From Solitalea agri (GTDB lineage: Bacteria > Bacteroidota > Bacteroidia > Sphingobacteriales > Sphingobacteriaceae), in assembly GCF_023914155.1 (NCBI RefSeq), contig NZ_JAMWYS010000042.1, positions 25,831-89,830 on the forward strand: DNA of 64,000 nt, in the 5' to 3' direction. Both the position numbers and the translations under genes were made by a program. The number at the start of each line of letters is the position of its first letter. Positions within the stretch are counted from its first letter, which is position 1. Below, one piece after another: positions 54,417 through 63,766 of this stretch. The notes under the pieces were generated by a model. That model was not told the origin of the DNA and made no database searches. It saw only the letters and a list, made by a program, of their open reading frames with translations.

Positions 54417-56174
54417 ATGTCAACTACAATTCTTGAGGTTAAGAATCTTTATACATACTTTAAAACCGAAGATGGCTGGGTAACAGCCGTTAAGGACATA
54501 AATTTTTCATTAAAAAAAGGCGAGGTAATAGGAATAGTGGGTGAGTCGGGTTCAGGTAAGTCTGTGACCTCACTATCTATTATGCAGTTAATTGCCAAAT
54601 CAAATGGCCGCAATGAAGGACAAATATTGTTTACTGAAGGTGAAACAACAACCGATCTGTTAACACTGTCAGAAGAAGCCATCAGGTTGTATCGAGGCAA
54701 TAAAATAGCCATGATATTTCAGGAACCAATGACCTCTCTTAATCCGGTTTATACACTGGGTGATCAGGTAGCTGAAGCTATTCGACTGCATCAGCGAGTT
54801 GATAAAGCCACCGCTCGTAAAAAAACAATCGAATTATTTAAGGAAGTGCAACTGCCCAGACCAGAGCTATTGTTCGACTCTTATCCTCATCAGGTATCAG
54901 GTGGACAAAAGCAACGGGTAATGATTGCCATGGCTTTATCGTGTAATCCGCAACTTTTAATAGCCGATGAGCCCACCACGGCACTCGATGTTACCGTTCA
55001 AAAAACTATCATCGAACTGCTCAAAAAACTTAAAAACGATCGTGGAATGAGTATGATCTTCATTTCGCACGATTTGGGTTTGGTATCCGAAATATCGGAT
55101 AAGGTGGTGGTTATGTATAAAGGTGAAGTGATGGAACATGGCTATGCCGAACAAGTGTTCAATCGCCCACAACATCCATATACAAAAGGGTTATTAGCTT
55201 GTCGTCCGGCTGCAAATCTTCAGCTAAAGAAATTGCCTACGGTTGCAGACTTTATGCAAGTTGATGAGCAGGGCAAAATCACTGAAACTGGTATTGATTT
55301 AAATAACCTTGATCATGTATTCGGTTTTAAAGCCAATGAAAAGGAATATCGCAAAGAGAAACTTTATAAACAGGAACCTTTGTTGAAATTAAATGGAGTT
55401 CAAACTTGGTTTCCGGTTAAACATGGCATTTTTGGGAAGATAAAAGACTATGTTAAGGCGGTTGATGATATTACGTTTGAAGTTTATCCGGGTGAGACAT
55501 TAGGACTGGTAGGAGAGTCGGGCTGTGGGAAAACCACACTCGGACGTAGTATTTTGCGTTTGGTGGAGCCTACAGGTGGAACTATTTTGTTTGATGGTAA
55601 TGATTTGCGTAAACTATCAAATGAACAAATGCGCGAATTGCGTAAAGATGTTCAGATCATTTTTCAGGATCCTTATTCATCACTCAATCCACGTTTAACA
55701 GTAGGTAGCTCAATTATGGAGCCTATGCAGGTGCACAAGGTTTTTAATAATGATAAGGAGCGCAAGGCAAGGGTATTGGAGTTATTAAAAAGAGTAGGAT
55801 TGAAAGAAGAACATTTTAACCGTTATCCGCACGAGTTTTCCGGTGGACAACGACAACGAATTTGTATTGCCAGAGCTCTTGCATTAAATCCCAAGTTTAT
55901 TATTTGTGATGAATCCGTGTCTGCCCTGGATGTTTCGGTGCAAGCACAGGTTTTGAATTTATTAATTGAACTTCGTGAGAAGTTCAACCTAACCTATATC
56001 TTCATTTCCCATGATTTGTCGGTAGTGAAATTTATTTCTGATCGGATGGTGGTTATGAATAAGGGTAGAATTGAAGAGATGGGAGATCCTGATCAAATTT
56101 ATAATCATCCCCAGAAAGAATACACCAAGCGTTTAATTGAGGCCATACCCAAAGGTAAATTGCTGAAAGTTTAA
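54417..56174 (+). CDS. Fused dipeptide/oligopeptide-type ABC transporter ATPase
   Basis: A 585-residue protein with two complete nucleotide-binding domains, equivalent to DppD plus DppF (or OppD plus OppF) in one chain. Domain 1 has Walker A GESGSGKS, signature VSGGQKQRV and Walker [13 protein letters not shown]; domain 2 has [18 protein letters not shown] and [12 protein letters not shown]. The oligopeptide-type extension after each domain is present ([13 protein letters not shown]). No permease or binding-protein gene adjoins, so its membrane partners are elsewhere. The DUF885 gene follows after 29 bases. Confidence 0.93.
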   Translation: MSTTILEVKNLYTYFKTEDGWVTAVKDINFSLKKGEVIGIVGESGSGKSVTSLSIMQLIAKSNGRNEGQILFTEGETTTDLLTLSEEAIRLYRGNKIAMIFQEPMTSLNPVYTLGDQVAEAIRLHQRVDKATARKKTIELFKEVQLPRPELLFDSYPHQVSGGQKQRVMIAMALSCNPQLLIADEPTTALDVTVQKTIIELLKKLKNDRGMSMIFISHDLGLVSEISDKVVVMYKGEVMEHGYAEQVFNRPQHPYTKGLLACRPAANLQLKKLPTVADFMQVDEQGKITETGIDLNNLDHVFGFKANEKEYRKEKLYKQEPLLKLNGVQTWFPVKHGIFGKIKDYVKAVDDITFEVYPGETLGLVGESGCGKTTLGRSILRLVEPTGGTILFDGNDLRKLSNEQMRELRKDVQIIFQDPYSSLNPRLTVGSSIMEPMQVHKVFNNDKERKARVLELLKRVGLKEEHFNRYPHEFSGGQRQRICIARALALNPKFIICDESVSALDVSVQAQVLNLLIELREKFNLTYIFISHDLSVVKFISDRMVVMNKGRIEEMGDPDQIYNHPQKEYTKRLIEAIPKGKLLKV

Positions 56175-56203
56175 AATGTCAATCAACAATCAATAATATT
56201 CTT

Positions 56204-57949
56204 ATGAAAAAAACAATGTTTTTGCTATTCGTCGGAGTTGCTTTAGTTTCCTGCAAAGGAAATAAGCCAGCAGCCTCCGTGAATATTGACAGCAGGTTTG
56301 ATGCTTATAAAAATAAGTTCATCGAAAACTTCTGGGCTATTTACCCTGATTTTGCCACTTCTCAAGGTTATCACAAGTTTGATAGCATCTTAAAAGTACT
56401 TAATGAATCGTACAATAAAGAGCAATTGACTTTTGTTGCAACTAACCTCGATTCACTCAAGCAATTCGATATAAATGCCCTTTCGGATGCCAATAAAACC
56501 GATTTTCATATGATCGAAGATCAGTTGAAAAGCACTGAATGGAACATTAATACGTTAAAGTCCGGTGAGTGGAATCCTTCTAATTTTAATGTATGTGGTA
56601 TATTTTCATACATGCTGGGTGAGAAATACGCCAAATTGGATGATCGTTTAAAAAGCATTTCTCTAAAACTGGTTAACGTTCCGGCTTATTACGAAGCTGC
56701 AAAAAGCAATATTAAGAATCCTACTGTTGAACATACCCAATTAGCAATTGACCAAAACTTGGGTGGTTCGGTAGTTTTTTCGGCTGATTTAATCGATTCG
56801 GTTAAGAGTTCAGGCTTATCCGAAGACGAGAAAAAGCAATTGACAGACCGTAGCCAAGCCGCACTTAATGCTGTTAAAAGCTATACAGATTGGTTAAAGA
56901 ATTTGAAGAATGATAAGCCAAGGAGTTTCAGATTAGGTAAAGAGTTATATATGAAGAAGTTTGAATTTGATATTCAATCATCATATACAGCTGACCAAAT
57001 CTATGCTATCGCCACTAAACGCAAAGCTGAAATTCATGCTGAAATGGCAAAAATTACCGATCAATTATGGCCTAAATACTTTGGAAATACACCGAAGCTT
57101 GGTGATAAACTGTTAATGATCCGCAAGATGATTGACACCCTTTCGGTTAAACATGTTAAACCGGAGGATTTTCAGGCTTCTATTGAGAAACAAATTCCGA
57201 CTTTGGTCGAGTTTGTTAAAAAGAAAGACCTGTTATACATCGACCCGTCAAAACCATTGGTTGTTCGTAAAGAACCTGCTTATATGGCGGGAGTGGCTGG
57301 AGCCTCAATAAGCGCTCCTGGCCCTTATGACAAAGGTGGAAACACCTATTACAATGTAGGAAGCTTAAATGGTTGGCCAAAAGATAAAACGGAAAGTTAT
57401 TTAAGAGAGTATAACGACTATATTTTACAAATCCTCAATATTCACGAGGCCATTCCTGGCCATTACACACAATTGGTTTACTCAAACCAATCACCAAGTA
57501 TTATCAAATCGGTGTTTGGTAATGGAGCAATGGTTGAAGGTTGGGCTGTTTACGCCGAACGTGTAATGCTTGAGTCGGGCTACGGTAATAATGAGCCTGA
57601 AATGTGGTTGATGTATTATAAATGGCATTTACGTACACTTTGCAATACCTTGCTCGATTACAATGTGCATGTCAATGAAATGAGTAAAGAAGACGCAATT
57701 AAATTGTTAACCTACGAAGCATTCCAACAGCAGGCAGAGGCTGAAGAAAAATGGAAGCGCGTAAGTGTAACACAAGTTCAGCTTACTTCTTACTTTACCG
57801 GTTTCACGGAAATCTTTAACCTTCGTGAAGAATTGAAAAAGAAAGAAGGGGATAAGTTCAATCTGAAAGCATTTCATGAAAAGTTCTTGAGCTATGGAAG
57901 TGCACCTGTTAAGTACATTAAAGAGTTAATGCTAAAAGAAACTAATTAG
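56204..57949 (+). CDS. DUF885 family lipoprotein (predicted metallopeptidase)
   Basis: A 581-residue protein with a lipoprotein leader (lipobox LVSC, Cys17), so probably in the periplasm or outer membrane. The DUF885 signature is complete: His414-Glu415-x-x-x-x-His420 in NIHEAIPGHYTQ and the downstream EGWAVYAERVMLE. The HExxxxH-type site suggests a zinc peptidase. Being next to a peptide-type ABC ATPase, it may supply peptides, but that is inference. Confidence 0.88.
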   Translation: MKKTMFLLFVGVALVSCKGNKPAASVNIDSRFDAYKNKFIENFWAIYPDFATSQGYHKFDSILKVLNESYNKEQLTFVATNLDSLKQFDINALSDANKTDFHMIEDQLKSTEWNINTLKSGEWNPSNFNVCGIFSYMLGEKYAKLDDRLKSISLKLVNVPAYYEAAKSNIKNPTVEHTQLAIDQNLGGSVVFSADLIDSVKSSGLSEDEKKQLTDRSQAALNAVKSYTDWLKNLKNDKPRSFRLGKELYMKKFEFDIQSSYTADQIYAIATKRKAEIHAEMAKITDQLWPKYFGNTPKLGDKLLMIRKMIDTLSVKHVKPEDFQASIEKQIPTLVEFVKKKDLLYIDPSKPLVVRKEPAYMAGVAGASISAPGPYDKGGNTYYNVGSLNGWPKDKTESYLREYNDYILQILNIHEAIPGHYTQLVYSNQSPSIIKSVFGNGAMVEGWAVYAERVMLESGYGNNEPEMWLMYYKWHLRTLCNTLLDYNVHVNEMSKEDAIKLLTYEAFQQQAEAEEKWKRVSVTQVQLTSYFTGFTEIFNLREELKKKEGDKFNLKAFHEKFLSYGSAPVKYIKELMLKETN

Positions 57950-57972
57950 ATTTTACTTAATTTTTAATACTC

Positions 57973-57995
57973 AATCCCGGCTAAGCCGGGATTTC
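57973..57995 (+). terminator. Terminator of the DUF885 gene
   Basis: A 9-bp stem AATCCCGGC / GCCGGGATT (57973-57981 with 57985-57993) closes a three-base loop TAA, with a short T-run after it. Confidence 0.75.
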
Positions 57996-58004
57996 TACTA
58001 ACTA

Positions 58005-58493
58005 ATGGATATTATTTTAATTGCTCTTGGCTTACTATGCTTGATTCTGGGTTTCCTCGGAAGCTTTTTACCTGCATTACCGGGTCCTCCTTTAAGTTGG
58101 CTGGCCCTATTACTTTTACATTTTACCGATAAGGTTCAGTACGATACACAATTTTTAATAGTGACCGCGATAGTGGTATTGATAGTTGGCGTATTGGATT
58201 ATTATATTCCTATCTATGGTACGAAGAAATTGGGTGGGACTCAATATGGCCAACGTGGGGCAACAATTGGTTTAATTGCAGGATTGTTTTTAGGTCCCTT
58301 AGGAATAATATTTGGACCCTTTGTTGGTGCATTTGTTGGCGAACTGGTACACGATAATAAAGATTTCAATAAAGCATTGCGTTCGGGTTGGGGAGCATTT
58401 TTAGGTTTTATAGCCGGAACTGTAATGAAAATGGCCGTTTGTATAGTGTTCACATTTTATTTCATTAAAGATTGGCTGGCAAGCTATTTTTAA
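58005..58493 (+). CDS. DUF456 membrane protein
   Basis: A 162-residue inner-membrane protein with four to five helices and the DUF456 pattern (LGLLCLILGFLGSFLPALPG, GPPLSWLALL, GLFLGPLGIIFGPFVGAF, RSGWGAFLGFIAGT). The Gly-rich repeated motifs resemble small multidrug-transporter-like folds, but the function is unknown. A repeat field follows its stop directly. Confidence 0.85.
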   Translation: MDIILIALGLLCLILGFLGSFLPALPGPPLSWLALLLLHFTDKVQYDTQFLIVTAIVVLIVGVLDYYIPIYGTKKLGGTQYGQRGATIGLIAGLFLGPLGIIFGPFVGAFVGELVHDNKDFNKALRSGWGAFLGFIAGTVMKMAVCIVFTFYFIKDWLASYF

Positions 58494-58905
58494 AGTACAA
58501 AGTGAGAAGTACAAAGTCAGAAGACAAAGTACAAATTACAAAGAGGAATGTAAGAAGTACAAAGAGGAATGAAGAAAGTATAAAGTGGCAAGTAAGCAAT
58601 GCAATTTGGTAAGTAAGAAGTACAAAGAGGAATGTAGAAAGTATAAAAAGGAATGAAGGAAATATAAAGTGGTAAGTAAGTAGTGCAATTTGGAAAGTAA
58701 GAAGTACAAAGTAGTTAGTAAGAAGTACAAAGAGGAGTGAAGAAAGTATAAAGTGGTAAGTATAAAGTGCAAAGTGGCAAGTAAGAAGTATAAGGTACAT
58801 AGAAAGACCTAGCTTTCAACTTTGTACTTCTAAAATTGTACTTTTAACTTTGTACTTCTAAAATCTAACTTCTAAAATTGTACTTCTAACTTCTAATATC
58901 CTTTT
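58494..58905. repeat. Degenerate short-repeat field with an inverted partner, upstream of rnr
   Basis: From 58494 to about 58800 the plus strand is built of variants of AAGTACAAAG, AAGTATAAAG and GTAAGTAAG. Higher-order units of about 62 to 85 bases each begin AAGAAGTACAAAGAGGA. From about 58813 to 58895 the complementary motif TTGTACTTCTAAAATTG repeats in the opposite sense, so the whole field can fold back on itself around 58808. It fills the 426-base gap between DUF456 and rnr. Frames across it on the minus strand encode only Leu/Phe/Thr-rich repeats. Confidence 0.85.
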
Positions 58906-58919
58906 CCTATATTCGTTTC

Positions 58920-61055
58920 ATGGCGAAAAAAAATATGAAAGGATTGCGCCAGGTGTTTACCCAATTGGTGGTCAACATCTTATCGCAGCATCCTAACCAA
59001 GCGCTAAATTACAAGCAAGTAAGCGGTAAGCTAAATGTTAACGACGAAGAGTCGAGAAAAGTTATTCTTGAGGTTTTACGAACCGAAGTGAAGCAAGGTA
59101 CCCTGAGTGAACCATCCCCCGGGAAATTCCAGATAAAAGCATTAAAAACGTATGTCGTGGGCCGTATTGATATGGCTGCCTCAGGATCAGCTTATGTAGT
59201 TACGCCTGAGTTGGATCAGGATGTCTTTATTGCTCCCCGTAAGCTACGTAATGCATTACACGGAGATACGGTGAAGATTTTTGTATATGCAAAAAATAAC
59301 GGTCGTCAACCAGAAGGAGAGGTTGTAGAGATATTGGATCGTGCTAAACTTGAATTCTCGGGATTAGTTACGGTGGAAGGCAAATTTGGTTTCCTTGTTC
59401 CCGATGATCGCAAAATGTTGCACGATATTTTTATTCCTCAGCATGGATTAAAAAACGTGAAAGACGGTGACAAGGCAATTGCCCGTATTACCGAATGGCC
59501 GCAGGGAGCTAAAAATCCTATTGGAGAAATTGTCCATGTACTGGGTCGACCTGGGGAGAATAATACCGAAATGAATGCTATTCTGGCTGATTTCGGGTTT
59601 CCTATTAAATTTCCGGATAAAGTAGAAGAGGAAGCAAACCAAATTCCGGATGTTATTACTTCCGAAGAAATCGCTAAGCGTAAAGATTTCAGGTTAATTA
59701 CCACGTTTACCATCGACCCAATTGACGCGAAAGATTTTGACGATGCGATTTCTTTCCGCAAACTCGACAATGGTAACTATGAAATAGGTGTTCACATCGC
59801 AGATGTTTCGCATTATGTTTTACCGGATACATTGCTTGATAAAGAGGCTCAGGAAAGAGGAACTTCCGTTTATTTAGTTGACCGTGTTATTCCGATGTTG
59901 CCTGAGCGTTTGTCGAATGGTGTTTGTTCACTCCGTCCAAATGAAGAAAAATTGACTTTTTCTGCCGTTTTCGAAATGGATGAAAAGGCCAATATTATAA
60001 ACGAATGGTTTGGGCGAACGGTTATCAATTCGGATAGACGATTTACGTATGAAGAAGCTCAGGAAATATTGGAAGGTAAGGAAGGCGAGTTTTCAGATGA
60101 ATTATTAACGCTGAATAAGTTGGCTTATATCTTACGTGATCATCGATACGCCTCTGGTGCAATTAATTTTGAATCTACCGAGGTTAAGTTTAAACTCGAT
60201 GAAACAGGTAAACCAATTGGGGTGTATGTAAAGGAACGTAAGGATGCTCATAAGTTAATTGAGGATTTTATGTTGCTTGCTAACCGTCGTGTAGCCGAAT
60301 ATGTGGCTAAGCTGGGACCTAAAAAGAGGTCCTATACCTACGTTTACCGTGTGCACGATGCTCCGGATGAAACGATGTTGGCCAAATTTTCAGAGTTTGC
60401 TGCAAGGTTTGGGTATAAGATCAGTACCAAGAATCATAAGGAAATTTCAAAGTCATTGAATTTTCTGATGGATGACGTGGTGGGCAAAAAAGAGCAAAAT
60501 GTTCTTACTTCGTTAGCAATCCGTTCAATGGCCAAGGCGGTGTATACAACCAAAAAGAGTAGTCATTACGGTTTGGCTTTTGATTATTACACTCATTTTA
60601 CCTCTCCAATCCGTCGCTACCCCGATGTAATGTCCCACCGTTTACTGGCACAGTATTTAGCTAACGAGAAATCAGCCAACCTTGATCAGTATGAGAAAAT
60701 GTGCGAACATTCTTCACAAATGGAGAAAAAAGCGGCAGAGGCTGAACGTGCTTCAGTTAAATACAAACAAGCTGAATACCTGAAAGATAACATAGGCGAA
60801 GAATTCGATGGTATTGTTTCGGGTGTTACCGAATGGGGAATGTATGTTGAGATTGTAGAAAACAAGTGTGAGGGCATGATTCGCTTAAGAGATATGAACG
60901 ATGATTTTTATGTGCTCGACGAAGCTAACTATTGCATTATCGGTCAGCGTAAAAAGAAGAAATATCAATTAGGGGATACGGTTCGAATCCGGGTAAAAGC
61001 AGTTAACCTTATTAAACGTCAAATTGATTTTGTGATGGTTTTAAATCATCAATAA
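58920..61055 (+). CDS. rnr: Ribonuclease R
   Basis: Processive 3'-5' exoribonuclease able to degrade structured RNA, 711 residues. It has an N-terminal winged-helix/cold-shock region (QALNYKQVSGKLNV; GRIDMAASGSAYV), the RNB catalytic domain with the Asp cluster in TIDPIDAKDFDDAISF, GVHIADVSHYV, SLRPNEEKLTFS and HFTSPIRRYPDV, and a C-terminal S1 domain (GIVSGVTEWGMYVEI). It lies immediately downstream of the long inverted repeat field. Confidence 0.96.
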   Translation: MAKKNMKGLRQVFTQLVVNILSQHPNQALNYKQVSGKLNVNDEESRKVILEVLRTEVKQGTLSEPSPGKFQIKALKTYVVGRIDMAASGSAYVVTPELDQDVFIAPRKLRNALHGDTVKIFVYAKNNGRQPEGEVVEILDRAKLEFSGLVTVEGKFGFLVPDDRKMLHDIFIPQHGLKNVKDGDKAIARITEWPQGAKNPIGEIVHVLGRPGENNTEMNAILADFGFPIKFPDKVEEEANQIPDVITSEEIAKRKDFRLITTFTIDPIDAKDFDDAISFRKLDNGNYEIGVHIADVSHYVLPDTLLDKEAQERGTSVYLVDRVIPMLPERLSNGVCSLRPNEEKLTFSAVFEMDEKANIINEWFGRTVINSDRRFTYEEAQEILEGKEGEFSDELLTLNKLAYILRDHRYASGAINFESTEVKFKLDETGKPIGVYVKERKDAHKLIEDFMLLANRRVAEYVAKLGPKKRSYTYVYRVHDAPDETMLAKFSEFAARFGYKISTKNHKEISKSLNFLMDDVVGKKEQNVLTSLAIRSMAKAVYTTKKSSHYGLAFDYYTHFTSPIRRYPDVMSHRLLAQYLANEKSANLDQYEKMCEHSSQMEKKAAEAERASVKYKQAEYLKDNIGEEFDGIVSGVTEWGMYVEIVENKCEGMIRLRDMNDDFYVLDEANYCIIGQRKKKKYQLGDTVRIRVKAVNLIKRQIDFVMVLNHQ

Positions 61056-61061
61056 ATCCTT

Positions 61062-61120
61062 GAGAGTGAGAAAACGTGTTGAATTTTATCTTTTAGATCA
61101 AAGACCCAAATCTCACTCTC
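61062..61120 (+). terminator. Possible terminator hairpin between rnr and the prenyl synthase gene
   Basis: A 10-bp stem GAGAGTGAGA / TCTCACTCTC (61062-61071 with 61111-61120) encloses a 39-base loop and is followed by a T-rich stretch. The loop is long, so efficiency is uncertain. Confidence 0.45.
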
Positions 61121-61136
61121 GTATTTATTTTTTATA

Positions 61137-62111
61137 ATGTATTCAATAAAGCAGCTACAAGAGATAGTTAATAAACAAGTAGAAGAATTAGTTTTACCTG
61201 AAACACCTATTGAGCTATATGAGCCAATAAAGTATCTGATGGCAATAGGTGGTAAACGTATGCGACCAGTTTTAACATTAATGGGTTGCAATTTATTTAC
61301 AGATAATATCGAAGCTGCAAAATCTCCTGCATTGGGTTTAGAAGTGTTCCATAATTTCACCCTGATGCATGATGATATTATGGATAATGCCCCGATTCGT
61401 CGTGGAAAGGAAACCGTTCACGAAAAATGGAACTCCAATGTGGCTATTTTATCTGGCGATGTAATGTTGGTAAAGGCCTATGAATTGATGATGCAGACTC
61501 CCGATGCATTTTTACGTCCTGTTCTTAATATCTTCAATAAAACAGCTGCTGAGGTATGTGAAGGTCAGCAGATCGACATGAATTTCGAGCAACTTAAAAC
61601 GGTTTCTGTTGATGAGTATCTTAATATGATTGCACTTAAAACAGCAGTTTTATTAGGTGCTTGCCTTCAAACAGGTGCTTTACTCGGAAATGCTTCCAAT
61701 GAAGATGCGGAGCATTTGTATCAGTTAGGGAAAAATTTAGGTATTGCGTTTCAGCTTCAGGATGATATTTTGGACGTTTATGGCGAACCTGAAAAGTTTG
61801 GCAAGCAGGTAGGGGGTGACATTATTGCCAACAAAAAAACCTTTTTATTGATAAAGACTCTTGAATTAGCAGATAGTGAAACATTGATTTCTTTGGAAAG
61901 ATGGTTAAATACCGATGTTTTCATCAGTGAGCAAAAAGTAAAAGCGGTTACCGATATTTATAATCAGTTAAACGTAAAGGCATTGGCGGAAGCTCAAATG
62001 CAACAATATGTTAATCTTGCACTCAATCATTTAAATGAAGTGAGAACGGGTCAGGAACGAAAACAGCCATTAATTGATTTTGCTAACCAATTATTGGTTA
62101 GGGAACAATAA
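61137..62111 (+). CDS. Polyprenyl diphosphate synthase (trans-isoprenyl type)
   Basis: A 324-residue enzyme that condenses IPP with an allylic diphosphate. The two Asp-rich motifs are LMHDDIMDNAPIRRG and QLQDDILDVYGE, with GGKRMRPVLTLM near the N-terminus. Motif form and length suit a medium- to long-chain synthase supplying the menaquinone side chain, but chain length depends on residues before the first motif that I cannot judge reliably. Confidence 0.9.
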   Translation: MYSIKQLQEIVNKQVEELVLPETPIELYEPIKYLMAIGGKRMRPVLTLMGCNLFTDNIEAAKSPALGLEVFHNFTLMHDDIMDNAPIRRGKETVHEKWNSNVAILSGDVMLVKAYELMMQTPDAFLRPVLNIFNKTAAEVCEGQQIDMNFEQLKTVSVDEYLNMIALKTAVLLGACLQTGALLGNASNEDAEHLYQLGKNLGIAFQLQDDILDVYGEPEKFGKQVGGDIIANKKTFLLIKTLELADSETLISLERWLNTDVFISEQKVKAVTDIYNQLNVKALAEAQMQQYVNLALNHLNEVRTGQERKQPLIDFANQLLVREQ

Positions 62112-62183
62112 TTCACACAGGTTATTATAAACAGGAAGATCGAAAACTTCGGAAGTGATATATCCGAAGAAGAATTTCCTCTT

Positions 62184-62419
62184 CAGGAATGCATACTAGA
62201 GCTCAATCATTTTCGACAAAAAAAATATCGAAGCCAGAAAACTGATTTAGAGAAAAATCAGAATTAGAAATCGGACTTCTGCATGAGAAAATAGGTCATT
62301 TAATTATTCACTAGCAACATGAATTAATTCAAATTCAAAAGATGCAAATGGAAATGTTGGATGATATAATGGCCGAAATTAAGAACAGTAAAAATCAAAC
62401 TGATAGTAAGAATCGATAA
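62184..62419 (+). pseudogene. Decayed C-terminal remnant of a DUF1003-like protein
   Basis: The 377-base gap before the SLOG gene contains readable debris. One frame gives FRQKKYRSQKTDLEKNQ, then after a frame change LEIGLLHEKIGHLIIH, a TAG stop, and QHELIQIQKMQMEMLDDIM ending at TAA 62417-62419. This resembles the C-terminus of DUF1003 membrane proteins (Leu-His-Glu-Lys-Ile followed by a Gln/Ile-rich helix). The family call is from memory of the pattern. Confidence 0.5.
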
Positions 62420-62488
62420 GTGCTTGTTTTAAATTCCACTGAATTTTGAGAATTTAGCAATTCAAAATAAAACCACTTCTTATAATAT

Positions 62489-63010
62489 ATGAATGTAACC
62501 AGAATACAAGCGACTGTAATTGGAGATTCTGACGCCGAGCCAGAGGCACTTACTGCTGCAGAGGCCGTGGGAGCTATTCTGGCAAAATTGGGAGTTACAG
62601 TGGTTACCGGTGGAAGGGGAGGTATAATGGAAGCTGCAAGTAAAGGTGCGGCTGAAGCAGGGGGCTTAACAGTAGGTATTTTGCCCTTTGAAGAAAGTAT
62701 TAAAGCCAACTCTTATTGTAGAGTGGTTATTCCTACAGGCATTGGTCATGCTCGTAGTTATGTGAATATTCTGTGCGGAGATTTAATAATAGTAATTGGC
62801 GGTGGAGCTGCCACACTTTCTGAGATGTGTTTTGCCTGGATGCAGAATAAACCAATTTTTGCCTTAAAAGCCTACGGAGGATATGCCCAGGAATTTGCAG
62901 GGAAACAATTGGATTCATTACGACATGATGTGGTTATTTCATGCGAAAATATACGTGAGTTAGAAAAGAAGGTAAGCGACTGGCTTCACCTTGAAGATAT
63001 ATTGAACTAA
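62489..63010 (+). CDS. SLOG/LOG-like Rossmann protein (TIGR00725 type)
   Basis: A 173-residue cytoplasmic protein. The motif TGGRGGIMEAASKGAAEAGG is the nucleotide-binding PGGxGT-like signature of the TIGR00725 branch of SLOG proteins, followed by GIGHARSYVNILCGD and VIGGGAATLSEMCFAW. Relatives include LOG cytokinin enzymes and nucleotide-sensing SLOG domains. The ligand is not known. A very strong terminator follows. Confidence 0.82.
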   Translation: MNVTRIQATVIGDSDAEPEALTAAEAVGAILAKLGVTVVTGGRGGIMEAASKGAAEAGGLTVGILPFEESIKANSYCRVVIPTGIGHARSYVNILCGDLIIVIGGGAATLSEMCFAWMQNKPIFALKAYGGYAQEFAGKQLDSLRHDVVISCENIRELEKKVSDWLHLEDILN

Positions 63011-63020
63011 TAAGAGAAGT

Positions 63021-63066
63021 TAACTAAAAGAGGTTGATGAGTAATATCATCAACCTCTTTTAGTTA
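63021..63066 (+). terminator. 20-bp perfect hairpin after the SLOG gene
   Basis: Arms 63021-63040 and 63047-63066 are exact reverse complements around the loop GTAATA. It lies 11 bases after the stop and closes the transcription unit before the rRNA operon leader. There is no T-run after the stem, only inside the right arm. Confidence 0.8.
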
Positions 63067-63340
63067 AAATGATGATAATGTCGAGTTGTTGCTTAAGTAA
63101 AAAATCATTTGAAAACCTTCAGCTATTCCATTTGCAACCATTAACCCCGCTTTTCATTTCTAGTCCTCATCCGATGAACCGGGATGCGGGCTTTTCATTT
63201 CAATTGGGTTTATGGCCAGCCCGTTGCTCCCACATATACCTCTATATTTATAATCTTTAACTGAATAAATGATGATAATAAACTTTTTCTCTCTTTCAAT
63301 CAGCTCTTTAGAGGGAATATTGCCTAAAAAGGTAAAAAGA
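63067..63340. other. Untranscribed spacer before the rRNA promoters
   Basis: No gene is seen. It holds an imperfect CCCGC/GCGGG inverted pair near 63146-63190 and the string AATGTCGAGTTG (63077-63088), which recurs in the rRNA leader at 63881-63892. Confidence 0.35.
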
Positions 63341-63341
63341 G

Positions 63342-63372
63342 TTTGGCAGGGGATGGAAAGTTTCTACCTTTG
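63342..63372 (+). promoter_or_regulatory. rRNA operon promoter P1
   Basis: TTTG (63342-63345), 19-base spacer, TACCTTTG (63365-63372), followed by CACTCC. It is an exact match to the Bacteroidota consensus and the most distal of three similar promoters. Confidence 0.75.
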
Positions 63373-63499
63373 CACTCCGCAATCGGAAGGAGGGCGGCAG
63401 GAATTGAAAGGGTGGTTTACAGGCAGGAGCAGGGGGGAAGAGCAGCAGTAGCCGGTAAAGAAAAGGTTGAAACGGAGCTGAAATTTATTTTAAAATAAA

Positions 63500-63531
63500 T
63501 TTGGCAAAAGCAAAAAAAATTTTCACCTTTG
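63500..63531 (+). promoter_or_regulatory. rRNA operon promoter P2
   Basis: TTTG (63500-63503), 20-base A-rich spacer, CACCTTTG (63524-63531), again followed by CACTCC. It has one mismatch (C for T) in the -7 box and an AT-rich upstream element. Confidence 0.65.
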
Positions 63532-63644
63532 CACTCCCGAAACGACGGGGTTTGAATGAGTAAGTCATCGAGACGAAGAGATTGAAAAACGGGCATAGCG
63601 ATAAGGAGAAAGCAGAAAGGCGAGAAAAAAATAAAAAATAATTC

Positions 63645-63674
63645 TTGCGAAAACAAAAAAGAAGCTTACCTTTG
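63645..63674 (+). promoter_or_regulatory. rRNA operon promoter P3
   Basis: TTG (63645-63647), 19-base spacer, TACCTTTG (63667-63674), followed by CAGCCCC. It is an exact match with an A-rich tract upstream, and is the promoter closest to the 16S gene. Confidence 0.75.
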
Positions 63675-63717
63675 CAGCCCCGCTGAGACAGAAGGTCGGA
63701 AGCGTAAAAAGAAAGAC

Positions 63718-63766
63718 GGATAAAGAGGACGCCGAAAGGCAAACAGGTTCGATTCCTGAAGTATCC
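63718..63766 (+). ncRNA. tRNA-like three-way junction in the rRNA leader
   Basis: GGATA (63718-63722) pairs with TATCC (63762-63766). Inside are a GCC-GAAA-GGC hairpin (63731-63740) with a GNRA loop and a T-arm mimic CAGG-TTCGATT-CCTG (63744-63758). The stretch GGTTCGATTCC equals the tRNA B-box/T-loop consensus. It is too short for a tRNA and has no anticodon arm. Confidence 0.45.

Noticed and set aside
58465..58800. Minus-strand frames of 78 and 111 codons rich in Leu, Phe and Thr
   Set aside because: They are translations of the simple repeat field, with repeated LLTYHF-type units and no independent coding signal.
58494..58905. CRISPR-like appearance of the repeats upstream of rnr
   Set aside because: Units are short, degenerate and contiguous, without unique spacers, and no cas genes are present.
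61049..61360. 103-codon minus-strand frame over the rnr/prenyl synthase junction
   Set aside because: Mostly antisense to the prenyl synthase N-terminus and to the terminator hairpin; no family resemblance.
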